Notes: a model not told the origin generated them from the letters alone. Shown: positions 1 to 7,423, numbered from the stretch's first letter. The stretch is 44,369 bases of DNA from an uncultured Myxococcales bacterium (GCA_903929795.1 CAIYWC010000024.1:1-44369); one strand, 5' to 3'. Made by a program: numbers and translations.

Positions 1-420
1 ATCATCCGAGTGCCCGCAGCACGCGCACGGCGGTGTCGAGGTCGAGGCCTTCGAGCACGGCGCCCGAAGCGGTGCGGATGCGCAGGACGGCATCGGTGCG
101 CACCGCGACGACGGGCACGAGCGCAGCGGCGACAATCGGTGGCTCCGCCCAGCGCTGCAGCGTGTTGATGCGCAGCCCGAGGTCGCGAGCGAGCGAAGCC
201 CACGATTGCCCGGTCGCGCGTGCGCTGCAGATGTGGACGCGAATGCCGTCGCGAAGCTCAGATGGGTAGCGGCGGCCGCGCGTGGGCGTGCCGTGGGCGG
301 CGAGGCCGGTGCGGATTTGGGTGAGGTCCATGAGGTGCTCCTGCGGCCGGGAAAAAGGCCGTGTACGGAGCTTCGCAGAGGGTCAGGTGGGCGTCAGGAC
401 GGGCGGGGGCGAGGATTTAC
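1..420 (-). mobile_element. End of an IS66-like insertion sequence (candidate)
   Basis: A TnpA-like accessory gene (2-331) reads leftward out of the window, as the first gene of an IS66 element would. IS66 elements usually begin with 5'-GTAA. On the minus strand a GTAAATCC sequence begins at 420, about 90 bases upstream of the tnpA start, and is a candidate terminal inverted repeat. The other end, the tnpB and tnpC genes and any 8-bp target duplication lie outside the window, so this end is tentative. Confidence 0.35.
2..331 (-). CDS. IS66-family accessory protein (TnpA-like)
   Basis: A 109-residue protein with a helix-turn-helix segment at residues 20-62 (YPSELRDGIRVHI, then SWASLARDLGLRINTLQRW). 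Its C-terminus reads VLEGLDLDTAVRVLRAL. That layout, a short N-terminal HTH followed by a strand-rich tail ending in VLRAL, matches the small first gene of IS66-type elements. It would assist the DDE transposase TnpC encoded further left, outside the window. The gene ends two bases from the window edge with a TGA, so it is complete. It could also be a solo remnant if tnpB and tnpC are gone. Confidence 0.6.
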   Translation of the reverse strand: MDLTQIRTGLAAHGTPTRGRRYPSELRDGIRVHICSARATGQSWASLARDLGLRINTLQRWAEPPIVAAALVPVVAVRTDAVLRIRTASGAVLEGLDLDTAVRVLRALG

Positions 421-710
421 GATCGACCGAGCCATAGGCAAAGGCTGCGATCGCTCCCGATCCTGCCCGTGCGAAGCTGCACCGCGCAAGCTCCCGTTGC
501 GGACGTCCCAAAACAAAGACAGGCGCCTCGCGGTGCCGCACATGGTGAAGGAATGGACGCGTCGAAGGACCCAAGTGTTGCGCGGCGTTGGGCTTCGTGT
601 GAAATCGTGCATGCCCGGTGTCCGGTGTGGTGACCTCGACGGCATTTGCCGCCGCTACGTTGTCAGCGTATCCTTGCCCACGCAGCCGATCGCTGCCGCA
701 AGCGGGTGCC
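421..710. other. Intergenic stretch without a convincing gene
   Basis: Open frames here overlap on both strands and show no recognisable protein. The only signal I see is the promoter-like sequence at 646-674 ahead of the MNT/HEPN pair. The rest may be old island DNA between the IS66 end and the toxin-antitoxin operon. Confidence 0.4.
646..674 (+). promoter_or_regulatory. Putative sigma70 promoter of the MNT/HEPN operon
   Basis: A -35 element TTGCCG (646-651) and a -10 element TATCCT (669-674) are 17 bases apart. The -10 lies 36 bases before the MNT start codon at 711. The match is moderate and is read by eye. Confidence 0.35.
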
Positions 711-1034
711 ATGACGACAAATCCGAGCCTGTACGCCGACATCGCCAAGCGCATCCGTGGCGCCGCGCCGGAAGTGCAGGACGTGCTGCTGTTTGGCTCG
801 CACGCCCGCGGCGAAGCGCAGCCAGAGAGTGACGTGGACCTTGTGCTTTTGCTGCCGGACACGGCGAATCGGCGCGACGTCCTGCTGCGCGCGCGCAAGA
901 GTCTGCGCGGCCTCGGGATGGGCTTTGACTTGCTGCTGCTGACCCCGAGACAATGGGCGCAAGCGGCGACGAACGGCGGATGGCTGGCTGGGCAGATGGC
1001 GCGCGACGCGGTGAAACTCGATGTCGCAGCATGA
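711..1034 (+). CDS. MNT-domain nucleotidyltransferase, antitoxin of a MNT/HEPN pair
   Basis: A 107-residue minimal nucleotidyltransferase of the polymerase-beta fold. The signature is GSHARGEA at residues 29-36 followed by two catalytic-type acidic residues, Asp41 and Asp43, in ESDVDL. In MNT/HEPN modules the MNT protein neutralises the HEPN RNase, in studied cases by nucleotidylating it. I chose ATG 711 because the longer frame upstream has no homologous look and this start gives the same length as the paralogue at 5896-6219. The next gene starts at 1021, 14 bases before this one stops, so the two are translationally coupled. The paralogue aligns over all 107 residues with no gap and about half the residues identical. 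Confidence 0.85.
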   Translation: MTTNPSLYADIAKRIRGAAPEVQDVLLFGSHARGEAQPESDVDLVLLLPDTANRRDVLLRARKSLRGLGMGFDLLLLTPRQWAQAATNGGWLAGQMARDAVKLDVAA

Positions 1035-1422
1035 GCGGGCCGATGTCAACGCCTGGTGGCAACTGGCGCAATCGGACTTGCGCATCGCCCGCGTCGTGGC
1101 CGCCTTGGAACCGGCTGAGTGGCACATGGTCTGTTTTCTGGCCCAGCAGGCCGGTGAAAAGGCATTGAAAGCATTGCTGGAATTGCATCGTCTTGCCGTG
1201 CCGCGGAGCCATGACCTCGTGCTCCTTCTGGACTTGGCGCGCGACGTCGCGTTGACCGATGCCGTGGTGGACGAAGCGATCCTGCTCTCCGCGTACGGCG
1301 TACTCCCGCGTTATCCCAGCCCGAACTTTGCGGCCACGGCGGAGGACGCCGCCGACGCGCTCGTCGCAGCGGAGCGGGTGGTTGCATGGGCAGCGACGGG
1401 ACTGGGTATCGAGTTCGCTTGA
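1021..1422 (+). CDS. HEPN-domain protein, toxin of a MNT/HEPN pair
   Basis: A 133-residue all-helical HEPN protein. The family core reads CFLAQQAGEKALKALLEL at about residues 38-55, then PRSHDLVLLL, then RYPSPNF. HEPN proteins partnered with MNT act as RNases that block translation until neutralised. In many relatives the core begins CFHAQQ; here the His is Leu, so activity may be altered. The gene overlaps the MNT antitoxin by 14 bases, the usual arrangement for this pair. No other partner follows. Family assignment is confident; toxicity is inferred. Confidence 0.8.
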   Translation: MSQHERADVNAWWQLAQSDLRIARVVAALEPAEWHMVCFLAQQAGEKALKALLELHRLAVPRSHDLVLLLDLARDVALTDAVVDEAILLSAYGVLPRYPSPNFAATAEDAADALVAAERVVAWAATGLGIEFA

Positions 1423-1865
1423 GGAATCGGCGGACGATGTCGTTCCGCCACGTCAACGCTTCCTGGCTGTTACACACCGCCAAGTCCAGTCGCCGGAGCG
1501 ACTCGAATCGACGGCTGCTCTGCCGTGGACCGTTCGACACCGAATTGCGCCGACGCTTGCCAGTTGACCCACCGGCGGGCCGCGCCTGACCGAACGCAGC
1601 GCCAAACGATGCGCCAGTCGGACTTGGCGGCAGCACCCCGTGGGCTTCACGTTCATCTGGTGCGACGACCAGGATGGTGTCGTCGTCGCACCAATCGTAT
1701 GTGAAGTGCTCTATTCGCAGGCGGTGAAACCAGAGGTTGCGCAGCAGTAAGAAAACGGCGGGCTCGCGGAAGTGTCCATGGTGGACACATTGCCAGCCGG
1801 CCGTCTCTCGTGTTGCCGCGGTGCGCTCCCGCGCGCCGCGATTAGCGCATCCGCGCAATTGCCGT
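1423..1865. other. Stretch of about 440 bases without a convincing gene
   Basis: Open frames on both strands are interrupted or have shadow-like composition. A plus-strand segment at 1639-1750, ending in TAA, translates with ordinary composition (GFTFIWCDDQDG...) but has no start. It could be the end of a decayed gene. I see no RNA gene or repeat here. Confidence 0.35.
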
Positions 1866-2093
1866 CTACGCGGCCACCTGCACTTCCGCCTGCGCGGGCA
1901 TCGCCGCTGGCAAGTCGCATTGCGGGCACCAGTTCACCAAAATCGCGCCGTCGTCGAACACGATGGCCGCGAAGCCCTCCGCGCGCAGGCCGTGTTGCCC
2001 AAGGTCGTTCACTAGGTAACGGACGTTCCAGCTGTGGTGGCAGGTCGCGCAGGGGACCGTGTCGTGTTCGTTCAAGATGCCGATGAGCCGCAT
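1866..2093 (-). CDS. Small zinc-ribbon-like protein of unknown function
   Basis: A 75-residue protein with two CxxC knuckles, CATC near residue 15 and CPQC near residue 56, separated by about 40 residues with an acidic middle (IVFDDGAILVN). Two such knuckles commonly bind one zinc ion. I took ATG 2093, which follows purine-rich AAGGACAAGGAC; a longer frame to 2216 lacks a good site. It is transcribed away from the triple winged-helix gene at 2423. I cannot name a family. Confidence 0.45.
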   Translation of the reverse strand: MRLIGILNEHDTVPCATCHHSWNVRYLVNDLGQHGLRAEGFAAIVFDDGAILVNWCPQCDLPAAMPAQAEVQVAA

Positions 2094-2422
2094 GTCCTTG
2101 TCCTTCACCGGCGTCACGCGCCGGCCTTCAAGCAGTGAGAAACCGCACGGCAAATCCGCACGGCGCGTAAGCCCGAGCTGGGCTGTGGAGACGACTTGCG
2201 GTCGGCTCCATCTCATTTATTCCAAGAAGAACAAGGCGTTTTGCAGGATCGACCGCGTAGTGACAGGTGCCCGTCTTTCGGGTTGTACCGCGCTGACAGT
2301 GCGCCGGCGTGCCGTCGCTGCTCGCATTGACGCCGAACTGTCCACCTGTGTTACGTTCCAGCCCGCGGCCTGGGTCCGAATACCAGCGCCACACCAACGA
2401 TATGCACGTGGAGACGAACATC
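2094..2422. other. Divergent intergenic region
   Basis: This region separates the leftward zinc-ribbon gene from the rightward winged-helix gene, so it should carry promoters for both. A small perfect hairpin (AGCCC-GAGCT-GGGCT) lies near 2168-2182. No protein or RNA gene is evident. Confidence 0.3.
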
Positions 2423-3277
2423 ATGGCGACCAGGACTGGCAGTGCTTCAGAGTTTGTCCTTGCGTTGCTGGAGAAGCAGCCGGACCGCGCGTGGCGCATT
2501 TCTGAACTGCACGCCGAGTGCGCCGGGAAGTGGAACGTCGACAACTTCCACGAGACGCTCAAACGGCTGCTGGCCGCGGGTCTGGTCAAGAAAACGGTCG
2601 GTGAAGGGCGAGCCACGTGGTGGTCAGCCTTGTCCGGCGCGGCAGCGGCGCAGACGTCCGCACCGTCGCTGGCACCCGTCGTCACGCAGGCGCCAGCCGC
2701 ATCGAGCGGCACCGCGTCGAAGTTCATCGTCGACCTGCTCGGCAAGCAGCCCGAACTGGAGTGGCGCATCCGCGAAATCGTGGACGCGAGCGGCAACAAG
2801 TGGCACGAGGCCACGGTGTACAACACGCTGACGCGGCTGCTCGAGGCGGGGAAGGTCAAGAAGGCGCTGACGGACCGGCAGGCGTGGTGGTCGATCGCGG
2901 GCGACGCGGGCACGATGGCACCGTCAGCGCCTGCCGTGGCGACCGCGCCACCACCATCAGTGTCGGCAACGGCGGCGCCGCTGAAGGCTGCACCGTCGGC
3001 AGCAGCTGCAAAGCCCGCGATGCCACCCGCACGGGCCCGCTTGCCGCCGCAGCTCGTCAAGCCCGCAGAGCAGTCGACCGGCGGCGCGGCGGTGTTCATC
3101 GTCGACTTGCTCACGCGGCATCCCGACTACGAGATGCAGGTCAACGACTTGTGGGAAGAGGCGGATCGGAAGTGGGCCGCGCAGACGATCTCGAACACGC
3201 TGGAACGGCTCGTCAAGCAGGGCCACGTGCAGCGCGTCAAGGATGGCCGGCACGTCTGGTACTCAATCGCAGCGTGA
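2423..3277 (+). CDS. Protein with three tandem winged-helix modules
   Basis: A 284-residue protein built from three similar modules of about 58 residues, at roughly 11-69, 101-158 and 225-282. They are joined by flexible Ala/Pro/Ser linkers, the second about 65 residues long. Each module begins with F(I/V)xxLLxxxP, has a helix with NTLxRLL or ETLKRLL, and ends on a wing of the type W(W/Y)S. This is the pattern of winged-helix DNA-binding domains. ATG 2423 has GGAGA eight bases upstream; ATG 2402 is a weaker alternative. It converges on the DUF3800 gene, 122 bases away. I do not recognise a named family. It may bind DNA at three half-sites, or bridge DNA. Confidence 0.75.
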   Translation: MATRTGSASEFVLALLEKQPDRAWRISELHAECAGKWNVDNFHETLKRLLAAGLVKKTVGEGRATWWSALSGAAAAQTSAPSLAPVVTQAPAASSGTASKFIVDLLGKQPELEWRIREIVDASGNKWHEATVYNTLTRLLEAGKVKKALTDRQAWWSIAGDAGTMAPSAPAVATAPPPSVSATAAPLKAAPSAAAAKPAMPPARARLPPQLVKPAEQSTGGAAVFIVDLLTRHPDYEMQVNDLWEEADRKWAAQTISNTLERLVKQGHVQRVKDGRHVWYSIAA

Positions 3278-3399
3278 CGTTGACGACTACGCCGCCCGCA
3301 ACAGGAACTCCACCTTCGCGGCGTCAAACGGAAACACGATTCGGCCGCGCCGCCGCCATTTTTCCGGGGATTCAGGCAGGGATTCGCGATGTTGCCGGC

Positions 3400-4338
3400 C
3401 TAACGCCCGCGACCGTCCGCACTGAGTATCTCGCCGGTCATCACTGGGCCGAGGTAACGGCCGCCTTTGCCGAGATGATCGTTCCGCCAACCCTTGTCAA
3501 GCATGTACTTCTTCGGCATGAACTTCCAAATCCGGACCTTGTCGGTCAGCGACGCAGACGGTGTCGACCTACCGGTGGACTCAAACCAGTTGAACGCCTG
3601 CGTGTCCCGCTCTTTGCAAGAGATGAGGCGGAGTTCCTTGTAGATTCGCTGTGCCAGCTCGTACCGGACCTTCTGCGTCTCGTGCATCCCCTTGACGCCC
3701 GGCTTGCGGATCTCGTGCTTCTTGTTGCCGTGCGAGCCGGCCGCGCCCATCAGCAGATCGCAGACTTGCAGGCGCATGAAGTCCTCGCTGTGGACGTACG
3801 TGACGCGGACCTGCAGGTCGATCCGCTGCGGATGCAGGTAGGCGGGCAGCATCTCCGCAAATTGTTTCAACTGCCGCTTGTGCTTGGCGCTCGAATGTTC
3901 GTCGAGACGCAGCAGAATCTCGTGTGGCGTTTCCGGGCTGACAGCGGGCAAGTGCTGCAGGCCAAAGGAATGTTTCAGGAACTGGTAGTAGAGCTTGAAC
4001 TGGACGTCCAGGCTTGTAGGCGCCTCCGGCTCATCGCTCTCCACCACCGGCACGAACTCCCGGCTCGTGAAGAACTGGCGGTAATGCAGGTCGCGATCCC
4101 GGAGGTGCTGGAAGAAGACCTCCAGCAGGGCGTTGTAGTAGTCGATGTTCTTGGCCGAAACGTTCGCCCACTTGACTTCGCCCGGGCGGCCGGCGCCGGT
4201 CCGCACCTTGATCAGTTCGGTTTCCAGCCGGTCGATGTCGGATTCGCTGCCGTGGACGCCGCCATAGAAGCACCAGTACCGATTCAGTGGCGGGCTCGTG
4301 TGCGTCCAGGCTTCGTCTGCGCAAATCTCGTACTTCAT
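3400..4338 (-). CDS. DUF3800 domain protein
   Basis: A 312-residue protein that resembles the DUF3800 family. The N-terminus has the early acidic motif ADEAW (residues 7-11). A conserved EVKWANVSAKN segment follows near 54-64, and then LDEHSSAKHKRQLKQF. The C-terminal half has VHSEDFMRLQVCDLLMGA. DUF3800 proteins are often found in islands and phage-defence loci and have been suggested to have an RNase H-like fold; the activity is not settled. The C-terminus (residues 230-312) looks like an extra extension. The gene is divergent from the ATPase at 4649, with 310 bases between them. Family call is from motif reading only. Confidence 0.7.
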   Translation of the reverse strand: MKYEICADEAWTHTSPPLNRYWCFYGGVHGSESDIDRLETELIKVRTGAGRPGEVKWANVSAKNIDYYNALLEVFFQHLRDRDLHYRQFFTSREFVPVVESDEPEAPTSLDVQFKLYYQFLKHSFGLQHLPAVSPETPHEILLRLDEHSSAKHKRQLKQFAEMLPAYLHPQRIDLQVRVTYVHSEDFMRLQVCDLLMGAAGSHGNKKHEIRKPGVKGMHETQKVRYELAQRIYKELRLISCKERDTQAFNWFESTGRSTPSASLTDKVRIWKFMPKKYMLDKGWRNDHLGKGGRYLGPVMTGEILSADGRGR

Positions 4339-4379
4339 GAATCCAAAAAGAAAAAGGACCCTGCCGCCCTACTAACGCC

Positions 4380-4439
4380 GCGCACCCTAGGGTGTGAAGC
4401 TTCAGGCAACAGAGTCCCTTGGCAGCCTAGGTGGTGCGC
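4380..4439. repeat. Imperfect inverted repeat between divergent genes
   Basis: The left arm GCGCACCCTAGG (4380-4391) pairs with the right arm CCTAGGTGGTGCGC (4426-4439), leaving a two-base bulge. A perfect 10-bp palindrome TGAAGCTTCA lies between them at 4395-4404. The repeat sits in the region shared by the DUF3800 and ATPase genes. It could be an operator, a transcript hairpin or the remnant of a small element. Confidence 0.5.
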
Positions 4440-4552
4440 TAGCGGCTGTCAAGCGGTTGCGCGGCACGGGGACACACGCTCGCGTTCAACGGGGCGGGAG
4501 CGCATGAAATGGCGCTGTGCGTGGATCCTGTCGCAGCGTCCGCAGGTCCCAG

Positions 4553-4581
4553 TTGACGCCTTTAGCCATCCGTCTGATACT
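4553..4581 (+). promoter_or_regulatory. Putative sigma70 promoter of the AAA ATPase gene
   Basis: TTGACG (4553-4558) and GATACT (4576-4581) are 17 bases apart. The predicted start of transcription is near 4588, about 60 bases before the ATG at 4649. Short inverted motifs flank the start (ACTC...GAGT at 4579-4596 and TCTCA...TGAGA at 4610-4625), possible operator half-sites. Confidence 0.45.
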
Positions 4582-4648
4582 CACCAAACTGAGAGTTAGC
4601 CGCGGCAATCTCTCACTTGGATGAGAATTGGCCGCCACCGGAAACCGA

Positions 4649-5818
4649 ATGTCGCAGCGTTATCTGCAAGCCGATCTCGCCGTCGACGCCTTGGCGCACC
4701 ACAAGATGGCGTTCTTGTCTGGGCCGCGCCAGGTCGGCAAGACCACGCTTGGCCGTGCGCTTCTCACCAGCCCGCAGAACTACTTCAGCTGGGACAACCC
4801 GCAGTTCCGCCGCCTGTGGATCACCGATCCCGTCGGCTCACTGGCAGATCGCGGGCCCGGGCCGGTGCTGTTGGACGAGATCCACAAAGATGCGCACTGG
4901 AAAGACCGACTCAAGGGCCTCTACGACATGCGCGGCGCCGACGCGCCGATCCTCGTGACCGGCAGTGCGCGCCTCGACATCTTTCGCCGTGGCGGCGACA
5001 GCCTCATGGGCCGCTACCTGCCTTACCGCCTGCACCCATTCAGCGTGGGCGAGCGGCCGCAGTCGGTGCTGCCGGACGCGCTGGAGTTCGGCGCGACGCC
5101 TGCGCACGCGTGGGCGGACATGCTGCGCTTGGGCGGCTTTCCCGAGCCACTGCTGGACGGCAGCGAGGCGCGGGCAAAGCGCTGGTCTCGTCTGCGCGCA
5201 GAGCGGCTGCTCACCGAGGATGTCCGCGACCTGCGCAACGTCCGCGATCTTCAGGTGCTGCGGCTGTTGACCGACCTGCTGCCGGAGCGCATCGGCTCGC
5301 TGCTGTCCCTGAACGCGCTGCGGGAGGTGCTGGGCATCTCGTTCGCCACGGTCCGCGACTGGCTGGCCGTGCTGGAGGAGCTGTACCACTGCTTCACCAT
5401 CCAGCCGTGGGACAAGCGCATCGCGCGGTCGATCGTGTCCGCGCCCAAGCTGTACCTGTTCGACCCGCTGCCGATTGCCGACTTGCCTGCGCGTCGCGAG
5501 AACCTGATGGCGCTGCACCTGCTCAAGGCGTGCCACTACTGGACCGACCTGGCGCACGGCGAGTTTGAGCTGTGGTTCGTGCGCACCCGCGATGGCGTCG
5601 AGGTCGATTTCCTGCTGAGCCGCGACGGCAAGCCGTGGATGCTGGTCGAGTGCAAGAGCGGCGATACGACGCCTGCGCCCGCACTGCGGCGCTTTGCCAA
5701 GGAACTGGACACGGTTCACAACATCCAGGTCGTCGAGGTCGACGGCTACGACCGCGTGTATGCCGAAGACGGCGTGCGCGTGCTGAGCTACGAGCGGTTC
5801 TTGGCGGGGCTGGTGTAG
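4649..5818 (+). CDS. AAA ATPase with DUF4143-type C-terminal domain
   Basis: A 389-residue protein of the AAA_14/DUF4143 group. The Walker A motif GPRQVGKTT is at residues 25-33 and Walker B LLDEIH at 74-79. The sensor-like VTGSARLDIFRRGG follows. The C-terminal domain carries a PD-(D/E)xK-like pattern, with Glu/Asp in EVDFLL (318-320) and ECK at 334-336, so it may be or derive from a nuclease. Such proteins are common in islands and their roles are mostly unknown. ATG 4649 was chosen over an in-frame TTG at 4628. A MNT gene follows after 77 bases and could be cotranscribed with it. Confidence 0.85.
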   Translation: MSQRYLQADLAVDALAHHKMAFLSGPRQVGKTTLGRALLTSPQNYFSWDNPQFRRLWITDPVGSLADRGPGPVLLDEIHKDAHWKDRLKGLYDMRGADAPILVTGSARLDIFRRGGDSLMGRYLPYRLHPFSVGERPQSVLPDALEFGATPAHAWADMLRLGGFPEPLLDGSEARAKRWSRLRAERLLTEDVRDLRNVRDLQVLRLLTDLLPERIGSLLSLNALREVLGISFATVRDWLAVLEELYHCFTIQPWDKRIARSIVSAPKLYLFDPLPIADLPARRENLMALHLLKACHYWTDLAHGEFELWFVRTRDGVEVDFLLSRDGKPWMLVECKSGDTTPAPALRRFAKELDTVHNIQVVEVDGYDRVYAEDGVRVLSYERFLAGLV

Positions 5819-5895
5819 CGGCAGATTCGCAGTCGCGCGCTTGCATGCCGGAACGACAAGGCTACGCTGCCGGGGCTGTTCGCCGAGGTCGTCCA

Positions 5896-6219
5896 ATGCC
5901 GCTCGACGTAGTCACCCGCCACCAGATCGCCAGCCGGATCCGTGCCGCCGTGCCGTCCATGCGCGACCTGTTGCTGTTTGGCTCGCACGCCCGCGGCGAG
6001 GCACGCGAGGACAGCGACATCGACCTGCTACTCCTGGTGCCCGAAGGCGCCGACAAGATTGCTGTCGCCATTGCGGCCAAGCGCAGTCTTTGGGGCATCG
6101 ACCGCGGCTTTGACGTGCTCGTCCTGACGCCGACAGACTGGCAGCGCCTGCACGCGTCGCGCGGCTGGTACGATCGTCAGATGGTGCGGGAAGCGGTGCA
6201 GCTGGACGAAGTGGCCTGA
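5896..6219 (+). CDS. MNT-domain nucleotidyltransferase without a HEPN partner
   Basis: A 107-residue protein that aligns end to end with the MNT antitoxin at 711-1034. It keeps GSHARGEA at residues 29-36 and the acidic pair in EDSDIDLLLL (Asp41, Asp43). At the DNA level the two genes share an almost unbroken stretch around this motif. No HEPN gene follows; the next genes are a TacA/TacT pair with its own promoter. It may pair with the upstream ATPase, act on the HEPN toxin at 1021-1422, or be an orphan antitoxin. Fold assignment is confident; partner is unknown. Confidence 0.8.
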   Translation: MPLDVVTRHQIASRIRAAVPSMRDLLLFGSHARGEAREDSDIDLLLLVPEGADKIAVAIAAKRSLWGIDRGFDVLVLTPTDWQRLHASRGWYDRQMVREAVQLDEVA

Positions 6220-6232
6220 CCGCCGTCGATCC

Positions 6233-6261
6233 TTGCGCTGTACGGCATTGAGCCGTACACT
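6233..6261 (+). promoter_or_regulatory. Promoter and palindromic operator of the TacA/TacT operon
   Basis: A -35 element TTGCGC (6233-6238) and a -10 element TACACT (6256-6261) are 17 bases apart. A perfect inverted repeat fills the spacer and overlaps the -10: TGTACGGC (6239-6246), five-base centre ATTGA, GCCGTACA (6252-6259). Type II antitoxins with an RHH N-terminus bind such palindromes and repress their own promoter. Transcription would start close to the Shine-Dalgarno GGAGGT at 6268-6273, giving a very short leader. Confidence 0.65.
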
Positions 6262-6277
6262 GACCATGGAGGTCACG

Positions 6278-6595
6278 ATGCAGCCAGCCCGCAAAGCGCC
6301 ACGAGATCCTGCAGCCGCCGCGCCGCGTACCGAGCGCTTGGAGGCCAGAATCTCTCCAGATCTGAAAGACTTGTACACGATGGCGGCCACTCTGCGCGGC
6401 CAGACGCTGACGGACTTCGTCGTCTCGACCGTGACCGACGCCGCACGCCGGATCGTTCGCGAGAGCGAGGTACTGGAATGGAGCCGCCGCGACCAGCAAG
6501 CATTTGCTGCGGCGCTGACGAGCCCACCCGCGCCCGCGTCCAAGCTGATGGCTGCTGCAGCGTGGTCGCGTGAACAGGCCGGGACGGATGGCTGA
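6278..6595 (+). CDS. tacA: DUF1778 (TacA-type) antitoxin
   Basis: A 105-residue protein. The N-terminal ribbon-helix-helix segment runs from about residue 18 (RTERLEARISPDLKDLY) through AATLRGQTLTDFVVSTVTDAARRIV, typical of DUF1778 antitoxins. The tail (LEWSRRDQQAFAAALTSPP) is the region that wraps the toxin in this family. ATG 6278 is preceded by GGAGGT; an in-frame ATG at 6266 lies inside the promoter and is unlikely. The stop overlaps the toxin start by eight bases. The N-terminal 15 residues are a basic Ala/Pro extension. Confidence 0.85.
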   Translation: MQPARKAPRDPAAAAPRTERLEARISPDLKDLYTMAATLRGQTLTDFVVSTVTDAARRIVRESEVLEWSRRDQQAFAAALTSPPAPASKLMAAAAWSREQAGTDG

Positions 6596-7115
6596 GCCTC
6601 TCGGGCATTCTCTGCGCATCGAAGCGTTGGACGGCCGGCACGCGCGCGACAGCTTCACCTCGGGCGTCGACGCGCTGGACCGCTACCTGGCGTCACAAGC
6701 GGGGCAGGATGCCAAGCGCGGCTTCGCCAGCGTTTTCGTCGCCGTGGAGATCGCTTCCGAGCGCGTGTGCGGCTTCTACACCCTGTCGATGGCCGGTGTG
6801 GCGGTGGACCTGCTGCCGGAGCGCCTGCAGCGCAAGATGCCGCGCTACCCGTCGGTACCGGCGGTGCGGCTGGGCCGGCTGGCCGTTGCGGTCACCGACA
6901 AGGGCCGCGGGCTGGGCAAGTGGCTGCTGATGGACGCGATGGCGCGCTCGCTGGCCAGCGAAGTTGCCTGGGCCGCTTTTGTGGTCGACGCCAAAGACGA
7001 GTCGGCGCGGTCGTTCTACCTGCAGTATGGGTTCCTGGCGCTCGCCGATGACCCGCTGCACCTCTTCCTGCCGCGTGCGACGGTCGAGGGCGCGTTCGGT
7101 GCGGACCGGGGGTAG
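6588..7115 (+). CDS. tacT: GNAT acetyltransferase toxin (TacT-type)
   Basis: A 175-residue GNAT protein. The acetyl-CoA binding loop is in KGRGLGKWLL (residues 105-114), preceded by the strand RLGRLAVA. The segment SFYLQYGF (142-149) holds the tyrosines where the family has its catalytic Tyr. TacT toxins acetylate the amino group of charged tRNAs and stop translation; the partner antitoxin keeps them inactive. The gene overlaps the antitoxin by eight bases. It looks full length and intact. Confidence 0.85.
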   Translation: MAEPLGHSLRIEALDGRHARDSFTSGVDALDRYLASQAGQDAKRGFASVFVAVEIASERVCGFYTLSMAGVAVDLLPERLQRKMPRYPSVPAVRLGRLAVAVTDKGRGLGKWLLMDAMARSLASEVAWAAFVVDAKDESARSFYLQYGFLALADDPLHLFLPRATVEGAFGADRG

Positions 7116-7423
7116 TCAGGCCGGCATGGGCCGCCGTATCAGCCACGCGAGTGGCAAAGTTGGCAGAATTATAGTGGAAAGTGCGTGCCTGCAAAAAGTA
7201 ACGGATAGTGTTACCTTGTGCAAGTTTGGACTATCTGCCCGATCCCGGCGCAGCGGCACAGTTGGGGTACAACGACCACTTTTCATTTGCGGCTGACGCT
7301 CTGCCTGGGGTACAACACAGGGTACAACATTGCCTGTCGGAGACGGACGGTCTCTGACGCTCCAGGACGGGAACAGTGCTGAATGATTGCGTATTCGTGA
7401 TCGGCAAGAAGTGCCGATTCTGA
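7116..7423. other. Non-coding right end of the island
   Basis: No gene is visible between the TacT stop and the tRNA fragment. The minus-strand reading frames across 7231-7482 are the well-known false frames created by the antisense of tRNA-Gly. The stretch holds an inverted GTAAC-N7-GTTAC motif at 7198-7214 and the three GGGTACAAC repeats listed separately. Confidence 0.5.
7265..7328 (+). repeat. Three direct GGGTACAAC repeats, putative integrase arm sites
   Basis: The 9-mer GGGTACAAC occurs at 7265-7273, 7308-7316 and 7320-7328. The last two are 12 bases apart, start to start. They lie 95-160 bases from the tRNA fragment. Short direct repeats at such distance are typical arm-type binding sites of tyrosine integrases, here for the left island. 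This is inference from position and spacing. Confidence 0.45.

Noticed and set aside
1046..1858. Long minus-strand frame opposite the HEPN gene
   Set aside because: It is antisense to a recognised HEPN gene, and its composition is that of a shadow frame in GC-rich DNA.
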